Assembly: GCA_964513075.1 (NCBI GenBank)
Contig: CAZELR010000011.1
Coordinates: 1-64,000 of the forward strand
Reading direction: 5' to 3'
Length of the DNA stretch: 64,000 nt
Source of the DNA: DAOUBP01 sp964513075
GTDB lineage: Bacteria > Chloroflexota > Anaerolineae > CG2-30-64-16
This document shows positions 57,346-64,000 of the stretch, in pieces. The notes under the pieces were generated by a model that had not been told where the DNA came from, did no database searches, and saw nothing but the letters and a program-made list of their open reading frames with translations. Positions within the stretch are counted from its first letter, which is position 1. Each line of letters begins with the position of its first letter. The position numbers and the translations under genes were made by a program.

Positions 57346-58251
57346 ATGAGCAACTATCTGCGCACCCATCTCCAACAACTTGAAGCCGAAGCGCTTTTCG
57401 TCATCCGCGAGACCGTAGCCCAGTTCGAGCGGCCCGTTATGCTCTTCTCCGGCGGCAAGGACTCCATCGTCATGGCGCACCTGGCCCAGCGCGCCTTCTG
57501 GCCGGGCCCGATTCCCTTCCCATTGCTGCACATCGACACCGGCCATAACTTTCAGGAGACGCTGGACTATCGCGACTGGCTGGTGCAAAAGCTGGGTGTG
57601 CAGCTTCTGGTGGCCTATGTCCAGGACGCCATCGACCGCGGGCGGGTCCAGGAGGAGCCAGGCCACAATCCCAGCCGCAACCTGCTGCAGACCGTCACCC
57701 TGTTGGATGCGCTGGCCGAGCACAAGTTTGAGGCTGCCCTGGGCGGTGGGCGTCGCGATGAGGAAAAGGCGCGCGCCAAAGAGCGTTTCTTCTCGCACCG
57801 CGATCGTTTCGGCCAATGGGACCCCAAGAACCAGCGGCCCGAGTTGTGGACATTGTACAACGGCCGCAAGCACCCCGGCGAAGGCTTCCGCGTGTTCCCG
57901 CTCAGCAACTGGACCGAGATGGATGTCTGGCAGCACATCCGGCTGAAAGACATCCCGATCCCGTCCCTCTACTTCTCGCACCGTCGGGATGTGCTGCGCC
58001 GCGACGGCATGTGGCTGGCCGTCTCCGACGTCATTACGCCGCTGCCGCATGAGCAAGTCGTGACGAAGCAGGTCCGCTTTCGCACCATCGGCGATATGAC
58101 TTGCACTGGCGCGGTCGAATCGTCGGCCGGCACGCTGGACCAGATCATCCTGGAGGTCGCCGCGGCCCGTTTCACCGAGCGCGGCGGCCGCGCCGACGAC
58201 AAGCGCTCCGACTCAGCCATGGAAGACCGCAAAAAGGTGGGCTACTTCTGA
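57346..58251 (+). CDS. cysD: Sulfate adenylyltransferase subunit 2
   Basis: 301 aa. Catalyses ATP + sulfate to adenosine phosphosulfate with the CysN GTPase. PP-loop SGGKDS at residues 35-40, LHIDTGHNFQETLDYRDWL, GRRDEEKARAKERFFSHRD, WTEMDVWQHI and the ending RGGRADDKRSDSAMEDRKKVGYF are typical of CysD rather than of PAPS reductase. One base separates its stop from the cysNC start. Confidence 0.96.
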   Translation: MSNYLRTHLQQLEAEALFVIRETVAQFERPVMLFSGGKDSIVMAHLAQRAFWPGPIPFPLLHIDTGHNFQETLDYRDWLVQKLGVQLLVAYVQDAIDRGRVQEEPGHNPSRNLLQTVTLLDALAEHKFEAALGGGRRDEEKARAKERFFSHRDRFGQWDPKNQRPELWTLYNGRKHPGEGFRVFPLSNWTEMDVWQHIRLKDIPIPSLYFSHRRDVLRRDGMWLAVSDVITPLPHEQVVTKQVRFRTIGDMTCTGAVESSAGTLDQIILEVAAARFTERGGRADDKRSDSAMEDRKKVGYF

Positions 58252-58252
58252 C

Positions 58253-60232
58253 ATGTCACAGCATCCTGAGCGTAGTCGAAGGACTGAGCCTGTAACGCAA
58301 TCCGCCGGATTGCCGAGCGCCGTAGGACTGGATCCTTACCTCTCGATGGACATGCTCCGCTTCACCACCGCCGGCAGCGTAGACGACGGCAAGAGCACCC
58401 TCATCGGCCGGCTGCTGCTGGACAGCAAAGCGATCTTCGATGATCAGCTCGAGGCGGTGCAACAAGCCAGCAAGCTGCGCGGAGAAGCGTACGTCGACCT
58501 GGCGCTCTTCACCGATGGCCTGCGCGCCGAGCGCGAGCAGCGCATCACCATCGACGTCGCCTACCGGTTCTTTGCCACACCCAAGCGTAAATTCATCATC
58601 GCAGACACGCCCGGCCATGTCCAGTACACGCGCAACATGGTCACCGGCGCCTCCACCGCCGAACTGGCCATCATCCTGGTTGACGCCCAGCGCGGGGTGC
58701 TCACGCAGACCAAGCGCCACGGCTTCATCGCCTCCCTGCTGCAGATTCCACACATCCTGTTGGCCGTCAACAAGATGGATCTGGTGGACTACCGGGAAGA
58801 CGTGTTTGAGGCGATCCGGGCCGAATACACCGCGTTTGCCAGCAAGCTCTCCGTGCCCGACCTGGCATTCATCCCCATCTCTGCCCTGCTGGGCGATAAC
58901 GTTGTCCTCAAGAGCGCCAACATGCCCTGGTACGACGGGCCCTCGTTGCTGCATCACCTGGAGCATGTCAGCGTCGGCAGCAGCCGCAACCTGGTTGACT
59001 TCCGCTTCCCGGTCCAGATGGCGTTCCGGCCCAATCAAGGTTTCCGCGGCTTTGCGGGCCAGATCGCCTCCGGCACCATCCGGCCCGGCGAGGCAGTGAC
59101 GGTGTTCCCGTCGGGCCGCACCACCCGCGTGCACAGCATCGTCACCTTCGATGGCGAAACGGCGGAGGCGGCCGCCGGCGATTCGGTGGTGCTCACCCTG
59201 GAAGATGAGATCGACATCAGCCGCGGTGATCTGATCGCGCGGGCGCGCAACTTGCCCCAGGTGGACGCAAACCTCGAATGCACGTTGTGCTGGCTGAGCG
59301 AGGAACCTTTGAATCTCAGCACGCCCTATATCCTGCAGCACACCACGCGGCAGGTGCGCGCCTATATCGACGAATTGACCTATCGCATCGATATGGACAC
59401 CCTGCATCGCGAGCCGGCTGCCACCCTGGCGCTCAATGAGATCGGTCGTGTCAAACTGACCACCACACAGCCCATCTTTTTCGACCCGTACCAGACCAAC
59501 CGCGCTACCGGCAATTTCATCCTGATCGACCCGTACAACAACAATACCGTGGCTGCGGGCATGATTCGCCGCGCCGAGCGCGGGCCGGTCGCCGCACTCC
59601 CCCCCCAGACCGGACCGTCCAAATCAACCAATGTCGTCTGGGAAAGCACCGCCATCAGCCGCGAGGTGCGTGAGGAGCGCCTCGGACACAAGGCTGCGGT
59701 GCTGTGGTTCACCGGTCTCTCCGGGTCAGGCAAGTCGACGGTGGCCCGGTTGTTGGAGCGAAGGCTGTATGCCCTGGGCTGCCAGACCTTCTACCTGGAC
59801 GGGGACAACGTGCGCCACGGCCTGAATGGCGATTTGGGTTTTTCGGACGCTGACCGCAAAGAGAATATTCGCCGCGTGGCAGAGGTGGCCAGGCTTGCAT
59901 TCGAGCACGGCTTCTTGACGTTGTGTACTTTTATTTCGCCGTTCCGCGCCGATCGGCGCTTTGCCCGCTCGCTGGTGCCTGGCGGCCGCTTCTTTGAGGT
60001 GTACGTGAAGTGCGACCTGGAGGTGGCGAAGCGTCGCGATCCCAAGGGGCTTTATGCCAGGGCGTTGCGCGGCGAGATCAAGGAGTTTACCGGCGTTTCC
60101 TCGCCCTACGAGACGCCGGAGGCCGCTGAGCTGGTCATCGAGACCGATCTGGTCAGCGCGGAAGATGCGGTGGAAGCCATCATCACCGCGTTGGTCGAAC
60201 GGGGGATCGTGAAGTCTACCGCAGCTCAATAA
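58253..60232 (+). CDS. cysNC: Bifunctional sulfate adenylyltransferase subunit 1/APS kinase (CysN-CysC fusion)
   Basis: 659 aa. The CysN part (~34-450) has AGSVDDGKSTLIGRLLLDS, DTPGHVQYTRNMVTGAS and NKMDLVDY. The CysC part (~475-655) has P-loop GLSGSGKST, LDGDNVRHGLNGDLGFSDADRKENIRR and CTFISPFRADR with the phospho-accepting Ser. It couples GTP hydrolysis to APS formation and then makes PAPS. The first ~12 codons are formed by a dispersed palindromic repeat (58263-58290), so the N-terminal ~30 residues are unlike relatives; ATG 58346 or 58352 could also serve. Confidence 0.95.
   Translation: MSQHPERSRRTEPVTQSAGLPSAVGLDPYLSMDMLRFTTAGSVDDGKSTLIGRLLLDSKAIFDDQLEAVQQASKLRGEAYVDLALFTDGLRAEREQRITIDVAYRFFATPKRKFIIADTPGHVQYTRNMVTGASTAELAIILVDAQRGVLTQTKRHGFIASLLQIPHILLAVNKMDLVDYREDVFEAIRAEYTAFASKLSVPDLAFIPISALLGDNVVLKSANMPWYDGPSLLHHLEHVSVGSSRNLVDFRFPVQMAFRPNQGFRGFAGQIASGTIRPGEAVTVFPSGRTTRVHSIVTFDGETAEAAAGDSVVLTLEDEIDISRGDLIARARNLPQVDANLECTLCWLSEEPLNLSTPYILQHTTRQVRAYIDELTYRIDMDTLHREPAATLALNEIGRVKLTTTQPIFFDPYQTNRATGNFILIDPYNNNTVAAGMIRRAERGPVAALPPQTGPSKSTNVVWESTAISREVREERLGHKAAVLWFTGLSGSGKSTVARLLERRLYALGCQTFYLDGDNVRHGLNGDLGFSDADRKENIRRVAEVARLAFEHGFLTLCTFISPFRADRRFARSLVPGGRFFEVYVKCDLEVAKRRDPKGLYARALRGEIKEFTGVSSPYETPEAAELVIETDLVSAEDAVEAIITALVERGIVKSTAAQ
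58263..58290. repeat. Dispersed palindromic repeat copy inside cysNC 5' end
   Basis: Contains ATCCTGAGCGTAGTCGAAGG then ACTGAGCCTG. The same family core (CCCTGAGTCTTTCGAAGGG) occurs at 54943-54961. I recognise the CCTGAGCGTAGTCGAAGG form as a common short intergenic repeat in environmental bacterial genomes, Chloroflexota among them (recalled, not searched). Confidence 0.7.
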
Positions 60233-60242
60233 CCCTGTTCCG

Positions 60243-60968
60243 TTACCACACGTTCATCGGGTGGAACGCCTCCGCGTACGCCAGCCCGCAGCATTTGCCC
60301 GTCTCGTGGTTCCACTCGGCCAGCCACTGCAGCGCCTCTTCCTTCTGGCCGAATTGGCTGACGTGGCAGCGGGTGGCGGCCAGCTTGCGCTCCCAGGCCG
60401 GCGAGATGTCGATGGTGATCTCCCCTTCCCGGTTGCTGCCCCCGAAAAAGAAGAAGCGCTTCACGTTCGCCACCTGGGCGCCGTCCACAAGCTGCTCCGG
60501 GTGATAGAGCTCCATCTTGGAGGGCATATACGCGTCCACTGCCGCACGGCCGGCCGCGGTGTGATCGGGGTGCGCCTGGCCGCCCCAGCTTGGATCGAAG
60601 GTGAACACGGTGTCGGGCTGCCAGCGGCGGTAGACGTGGGCCACCTCGGCGCGCAGCGTCAGGTCGGCCACCAGCTCGCCGTCGTGATGCCCCAGGAAGA
60701 AGACATCCTTGATTCCCAGGGCGGCTGCACCGGCCAGCGTCTCTTGCCGGCGCACCGCAGTTAACGTCTCGCGCGTGAAACTGAGATCGTGCGTGCCGAT
60801 GTCGCCGTCGGTGCCCAGCAGCAGCGCGACCTCGGCCCCGCGATCGATCAGCAGCGCCAGCGTGCCCCCGGACGTGGTCTCCAGATCGTCCGGATGCGCC
60901 GCAACAACGAGGACGCGCTTGACCTCGTCACCGAATTGACTGATAGTGAAACGTGGTTCGTCTGACAT
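60243..60968 (-). CDS. PIG-L family deacetylase
   Basis: 241 aa from ATG 60968 (GGGAGAA upstream). Zinc-dependent N-acetylglucosamine deacetylase fold: AHPDDLETTSGGTLALL with the metal-binding HPDD, and HPDHTAAGRAAVDAY with the third ligand. No cysteine cluster of MshB/BshB specificity is evident, so the substrate is unknown. Convergent with cysNC with only 10 bases between the stops. Confidence 0.92.
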   Translation of the reverse strand: MSDEPRFTISQFGDEVKRVLVVAAHPDDLETTSGGTLALLIDRGAEVALLLGTDGDIGTHDLSFTRETLTAVRRQETLAGAAALGIKDVFFLGHHDGELVADLTLRAEVAHVYRRWQPDTVFTFDPSWGGQAHPDHTAAGRAAVDAYMPSKMELYHPEQLVDGAQVANVKRFFFFGGSNREGEITIDISPAWERKLAATRCHVSQFGQKEEALQWLAEWNHETGKCCGLAYAEAFHPMNVW

Positions 60969-61006
60969 AGTTTCTCCCAGGGTTTGACTGAGGATTGACA
61001 CGCTGC

Positions 61007-61035
61007 ATTCTACACGTGCCATAAGTTAACGTCAA
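61007..61035 (-). promoter_or_regulatory. Promoter of the PIG-L deacetylase gene
   Basis: Minus strand TTGACG (61035-61030), 17-bp spacer, TAGAAT (61012-61007), each 5/6 to consensus. Predicted leader about 30 nt. Confidence 0.65.
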
Positions 61036-61142
61036 GATGATTTCTAACCTTGAGTATACCGCAAAAGTGTCGGTGACCTCGCTGTCATTCTGAGTTCCGC
61101 AAGCCGCGGCGACCTGCGAGTCGCGGCAAGGAACTCCAGATA

Positions 61143-61310
61143 GTCATCCTGAGCGGGTTAACCACCCAAAGTCAGTTGCGGCGAGACGCTAGCGAAGGAT
61201 CTCGTCGTGGGAGTTTCTTGAAAGCGCGGAATCTCGTTCGTGCAACGCCGAGACCCTTCGCTGGATGCCCACCGCAATGCAAGTCACGGAAACAACCCGC
61301 TCAGGGTGAC
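61143..61310. repeat. MITE-like inverted repeat, 168 bp
   Basis: Ends are GTCATCCTGAGCGGGTT and AACCCGCTCAGGGTGAC, inverted with 16 of 17 matches. A second inverted unit just upstream (GAGTTCC at 61091 with GGAACTC near 61132, preceded by GTCATTCTGAG) has a related end. No open frame inside. The gap 61036-61353 otherwise holds no gene. Confidence 0.7.
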
Positions 61311-61353
61311 ATGCCCCGATAGTTTTGCGCTATACCCTCTAACCTTCTATGTT

Positions 61354-61383
61354 CACCGCCTTGCGTGACTTGTGCTATACTTA
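61354..61383 (+). promoter_or_regulatory. Promoter of the lipid-kinase gene
   Basis: TTCACC (61354-61359), 18-bp spacer, extended -10 TGC-TATACT (61375-61383). Predicted start near 61390, about 70 bases before the TTG start. Confidence 0.5.
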
Positions 61384-61460
61384 TCCGAGCGGCATGGATG
61401 CCGCGGACTGATCGTTTTCTTCTAAGTTCAGCGTACACCACCAAGAAGGGAGCCACGCAT

Positions 61461-62384
61461 TTGTCCCGCTATTACCTGATCGTCAATCCAACTTCCGGCC
61501 GCGGCGCCGGGGAAACGTTGATTCCGCGCGTCGAGGAGCTGCTGCGCGGGCACGGCCTCCAGTTCGACCGCGTGCTCACTGAGCGCCCCTGGCATGCGGC
61601 CGAGTTAGCTCAGCAGGCCGCGGCTTCCGGGCGCTACGACGTCATTGTGGCGATGGGTGGCGACGGCACCAGCAACGAGGTGCTGAACGGCCTGATGCTG
61701 GCCCGGCAAGCCGGAGTCTCGCCGCTTCCGGCGTTGGGGGTGCTGAGCGTGGGCCGAGGCAACGACTTTGCTTTCGGCGTGGACATACCGCATGCGCTGG
61801 AGGCCGGCTGCCAGATCCTGGCGACTGATCGCCGCCGAACTATCGACGTTGGCCGTGTGAGCGGCGGGCTCTATCCCCAGGGGCGCTACTTCGGCAACGG
61901 CGTCGGCATCGGCTTTGATGCGGTCGTCGGCTTTGTGGCGGCTAAGATGAAGCGATTGAGCGGCTTTCCCTCTTACATCGTCGCCGCGCTCAAGACCATC
62001 TTCCTGTACTATCACGCGCCGCGGGTCAAGATCGAGTACGATGGGCAGGAGCTAACGCTGTCGACGCTGATGGTTTCGGTGATGAACGGCCGGCGCATGG
62101 GCGGCGGCTTCATGATGGCGCCCCAGGGCCAGCCGGATGACGGCCTGTTCGACCTGTGCATCGCGCGCGAGGTGAGCCGCAGCCGGATCTTCGCGCTGAT
62201 CCCCAAATTCATGTCCGGCACACAGGCAGCCCACCCGGCGATCACGACCTTGCGCGCGGCGCGTGTGACGGTGACGGCGCTTGCGGGGAGCCTGCCGGCG
62301 CATGCCGACGGCGAGACGCTCTGCACCGAGGGGGACCGGCTGTCCCTGGAACTGCTGCCCCAGCAGATCGAGGTGGTGGTCTAG
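61461..62384 (+). CDS. Diacylglycerol kinase-like lipid kinase (YegS/DagK family)
   Basis: 307 aa from TTG 61461 (AAGGGAG eight bases upstream); the in-frame reading from 61365 lacks conserved residues. YYLIVNPTSGRGAGETLIPRVEELL, VAMGGDGTSNEVLNGLM (GGDGT nucleotide site) and LGVLSVGRGNDFAFGVDIP identify the family, with the C-terminal domain carrying GRRMGGGFMMAPQGQPDDGLFD. Likely phosphorylates diacylglycerol or a related lipid. The stop codon abuts a MITE-like repeat; plsC follows. Confidence 0.92.
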   Translation: MSRYYLIVNPTSGRGAGETLIPRVEELLRGHGLQFDRVLTERPWHAAELAQQAAASGRYDVIVAMGGDGTSNEVLNGLMLARQAGVSPLPALGVLSVGRGNDFAFGVDIPHALEAGCQILATDRRRTIDVGRVSGGLYPQGRYFGNGVGIGFDAVVGFVAAKMKRLSGFPSYIVAALKTIFLYYHAPRVKIEYDGQELTLSTLMVSVMNGRRMGGGFMMAPQGQPDDGLFDLCIAREVSRSRIFALIPKFMSGTQAAHPAITTLRAARVTVTALAGSLPAHADGETLCTEGDRLSLELLPQQIEVVV

Positions 62385-62489
62385 TAGGGGCGAGGCATTC
62401 CTGCCAGGATGTGCCGTTGCGGCAAATGTCTCGTGCGAGGTAGAGCCCGCCGTTACGACAGATCTGCCTGGGGATGCCTCGCCCCTACT
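62383..62489. repeat. MITE-like inverted repeat, 107 bp
   Basis: AGTAGGGGCGAGGCAT and ATGCCTCGCCCCTACT form a perfect 16-bp inverted repeat at the ends, with further partial pairing inside. It begins in the stop codon (TAG) of the lipid-kinase gene and fills most of the spacer to plsC. I recall GTAGGGGCGAGGC-type palindromes as recurrent in Chloroflexota and cyanobacteria (not searched). Confidence 0.8.
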
Positions 62490-62529
62490 GCCGGATCGCG
62501 AGGCATCAGAGGCTGCAAGGTGGATAACG

Positions 62530-63249
62530 ATGGATTTTGAACGGAGTACCTCGCCCCTGCGGCTCACGGAACGGGTGGTCAACGCCGTTGTCAAGCGCCT
62601 GACGCGTGTGCTGTGCTGCGTGGATGACGCCCAGTTGCAGCGCATCCCGCGGCGCGGCCCTCTGATCCTGGTCACCAATCACGTCAATTTCCTGGATGTT
62701 CCTACGATCTATACGCACCTGCAGCCGCGGCCGGTGACCGGCTTCGCCAAGACCGAGACGTGGGATGATCCGCTGCTGGGTCCGCTCTTCACCCTCTGGC
62801 GAATCATCCCGATCCGGCGGGGCGAGGCGGATGTGGAGGCGTTTCGGCGCGGATTCGCGGCGCTGGCTGCCGGGCAGATCCTGGCGATCCTGCCCGAGGG
62901 CACGCGGAGCGGAGACGGCCGTTTGCAGCGCGGCCATCCCGGCGTGGTGACCATGGCCGCGCGCAGCGGTGCTCCGATCCTTCCGTTGGCCTTCCACGGC
63001 TTTGAGAATTACAAAGAGAACCTGATCCATTTGCGCCGCGCGCCATTCCACATCGCCGTAGGGCGGCCTTTCACCCTGGCGACCGGCGGCGTCAAGCTGA
63101 CGGGCGAGGTCCGGCAGCAAATGACGGACGAGATCATGTATCAGCTCGCCTCGCTGTTGCCCCCCGCCTACCGCGGCCATTACGCGGACATGAGCGCCGT
63201 CACGACCCGCTATTTGCAATTTGCCCAGGAGAGTCCGTCCCCCGGCTGA
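62530..63249 (+). CDS. plsC: 1-acyl-sn-glycerol-3-phosphate acyltransferase (PlsC family)
   Basis: 239 aa from ATG 62530 (AAGGTGG upstream). Acyltransferase motif I HVNFLD (HX4D, His51/Asp56), GFAKTETWDDPLLGPLF in block II, PEGTRS at 122-127 in block III, and GAPILPLAFHGFENY in block IV. Makes phosphatidate from lysophosphatidate. A hydrophobic patch but no clear transmembrane helix near the N-terminus. Forms a lipid-metabolism pair with the kinase upstream. Confidence 0.93.
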   Translation: MDFERSTSPLRLTERVVNAVVKRLTRVLCCVDDAQLQRIPRRGPLILVTNHVNFLDVPTIYTHLQPRPVTGFAKTETWDDPLLGPLFTLWRIIPIRRGEADVEAFRRGFAALAAGQILAILPEGTRSGDGRLQRGHPGVVTMAARSGAPILPLAFHGFENYKENLIHLRRAPFHIAVGRPFTLATGGVKLTGEVRQQMTDEIMYQLASLLPPAYRGHYADMSAVTTRYLQFAQESPSPG

Positions 63250-63260
63250 CGTCAAAGCGT

Positions 63261-63872
63261 TTAGTAAACGAGGGCCGCGAGACGTTGGAAGGCCGACGGC
63301 GGCGGGTTGGAGTCGAGGCGCCGGTGGATCGCCTCGGCGCACTCCTCCGGGCTCAGCACCGAAGTATCCACTTCCAGATCATAGATGCCGGGGATGTGGA
63401 CTTCCCGCTGCCACAGGAGCACGGGCTGCGGAGGGGCATCGGCGGCGCTATCGGCGTTCCAGCCCGTGGCGCGCCGCCGCGCCAGGATGGTCTCAAGCGA
63501 GCAGCGCACCCCCACGAACAGCACCGGCAAGCCGCTCAGAATCCGGGCGCAAGCAGGGAGGATGCCCCTTGGGATCGCGTAGGCATCGTGGTGGCCGACA
63601 TCCACCACGACATTCAGCCCCAGCCGGCTGTGGGCGGCGATGGCCTCATACATGGCGCGGTACAGGACCGGGATGAGCGGCTCGAGGTCCGGGCGTTCGC
63701 CTCCCGGCCGCAGGCCGATCCCCGGCAGGTATCGTGCAGGGGTCATCTGCATGAACCGGTCGACCCCTAAATTCATCCACACGCCCTCAAAAGTGTCCTG
63801 GATCGCGGCGGCGATGCTCGATTTTCCGGAGCGCGGCGCGCCGTTCAAAATAACGATCGTCCCTGTCTTCAT
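63261..63872 (-). CDS. Chloramphenicol phosphotransferase-like kinase
   Basis: 203 aa. P-loop LNGAPRSGKSSIA at residues 9-21, FEGVWMNLGVDRFMQMTP, VVVDVGHHD, LFVGVRCSLETILARR and the C-terminal PGIYDLEVDTS are the layout of the CPT family that phosphorylates chloramphenicol in its producer. Here the true substrate is unknown and a resistance role is not shown. Start overlaps the stop of the gene upstream (ATGA), so the two are an operon. Convergent with plsC (11 bases between stops). Confidence 0.85.
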   Translation of the reverse strand: MKTGTIVILNGAPRSGKSSIAAAIQDTFEGVWMNLGVDRFMQMTPARYLPGIGLRPGGERPDLEPLIPVLYRAMYEAIAAHSRLGLNVVVDVGHHDAYAIPRGILPACARILSGLPVLFVGVRCSLETILARRRATGWNADSAADAPPQPVLLWQREVHIPGIYDLEVDTSVLSPEECAEAIHRRLDSNPPPSAFQRLAALVY

Positions 63873-64000
63873 CGCGGTGCTTTTTTGCTCAACTGCCCAT
63901 AGTACATCTGGGTCGTGTACTCAAACCCCACCCGGCCATCCACAGCGTGAGCCCGGAAGATCTTCGAGAGCTCAGCGAGCATGGGGCCGTGATTGGGATG
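63869..64000 (-). CDS. 3' end of an unidentified gene (partial, runs off the window)
   Basis: 44 codons including the stop. The visible C-terminus, HPNHGPMLAELSKIFRAHAV, continues with DGRVGFEYTTQMYYGQLSKKAPR. It overlaps the kinase start by 4 bases. The ending faintly resembles C-termini of class I SAM-dependent methyltransferases (FEYxTxxYYGxL), but this is a weak recollection, and no function is claimed. Confidence 0.7.
   Translation of the reverse strand, partial: HPNHGPMLAELSKIFRAHAVDGRVGFEYTTQMYYGQLSKKAPR

Noticed and set aside
58256..59407. 383-codon open frame antisense to cysNC
   Set aside because: Shadow of the CysN domain, no family motifs.

Overview
The window is a housekeeping region of a moderately GC-rich bacterium, most probably a member of the Chloroflexota (Anaerolineae/Caldilineae-like). 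The case rests on a mraZ-to-ftsZ division cluster with lineage-specific inserted genes, a class II (B12-dependent) ribonucleotide reductase with NrdR, large lineage-specific insertions in RpoB and RpoC, an EF-Tu of Chloroflexus-like wording, and intergenic palindromic repeats of the CCTGAGCGTAGTCGAAGG type. The phylum call is inference from gene content, not from a database search.

Region 1 (1-22515, minus strand). A divergon arm carries the complete division and cell-wall cluster, in transcription order mraZ, rsmH, ftsL, pbpB, murF, mraY, an unrecognised 171-aa gene, murD, ftsW, murG, two small CvpA-like membrane proteins, murC, murB, ddl, ftsQ, ftsA, ftsZ. It ends in a hairpin terminator. 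The genes are packed with 4-base overlaps, and ftsW and murG overlap by 197 bp. murE is not in the cluster. After ftsZ a separate unit, nrdR-nrdJ, has NrdR-box-like sites upstream. The mraZ promoter is overlaid by a five-copy, 10-bp-periodic TGG array, the expected MraZ autoregulatory operator.

Region 2 (22516-54340, plus strand). Divergent from mraZ lies rpoB-rpoC with its own promoter. Then come rpsL-rpsG-fusA with a promoter, and tuf with a strong promoter and a 255-nt leader. The S10-spc-alpha superoperon follows: rpsJ, rplC, rplD, rplW, rplB, rpsS, rplV, rpsC, rplP, rpmC, rpsQ, rplN, rplX, rplE, rpsZ, rpsH, rplF, rplR, rpsE, rpmD, rplO, secY, adk, map, rpmJ, rpsM, rpsK, rpsD, rpoA, rplQ, truA, rplM, rpsI. 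infA is absent from its usual place between map and rpmJ. Several spacers in this superoperon hold short perfect hairpins just upstream of a Shine-Dalgarno site.

Region 3 (54341-64000). Mixed metabolic and regulatory genes: mogA-like; a convergent OmpR-type response regulator/histidine kinase pair whose promoter carries three 11-bp direct repeats; cysD and a fused cysNC for sulfate activation; a PIG-L deacetylase; a diacylglycerol-kinase-like lipid kinase with a neighbouring PlsC acyltransferase; a chloramphenicol-phosphotransferase-like kinase; and the 3' end of one more gene. This region has MITE-like inverted repeats and copies of a dispersed palindrome, one of which forms the 5' coding end of cysNC.

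No tRNA, rRNA, CRISPR array, transposase or prophage gene was seen. The most unusual features are the uncharacterised genes inside the division cluster, the ftsW/murG coding overlap coincident with a MurG-specific insertion, the large RpoB insertion, the periodic operator sites, and the hairpins inside the ribosomal operon.
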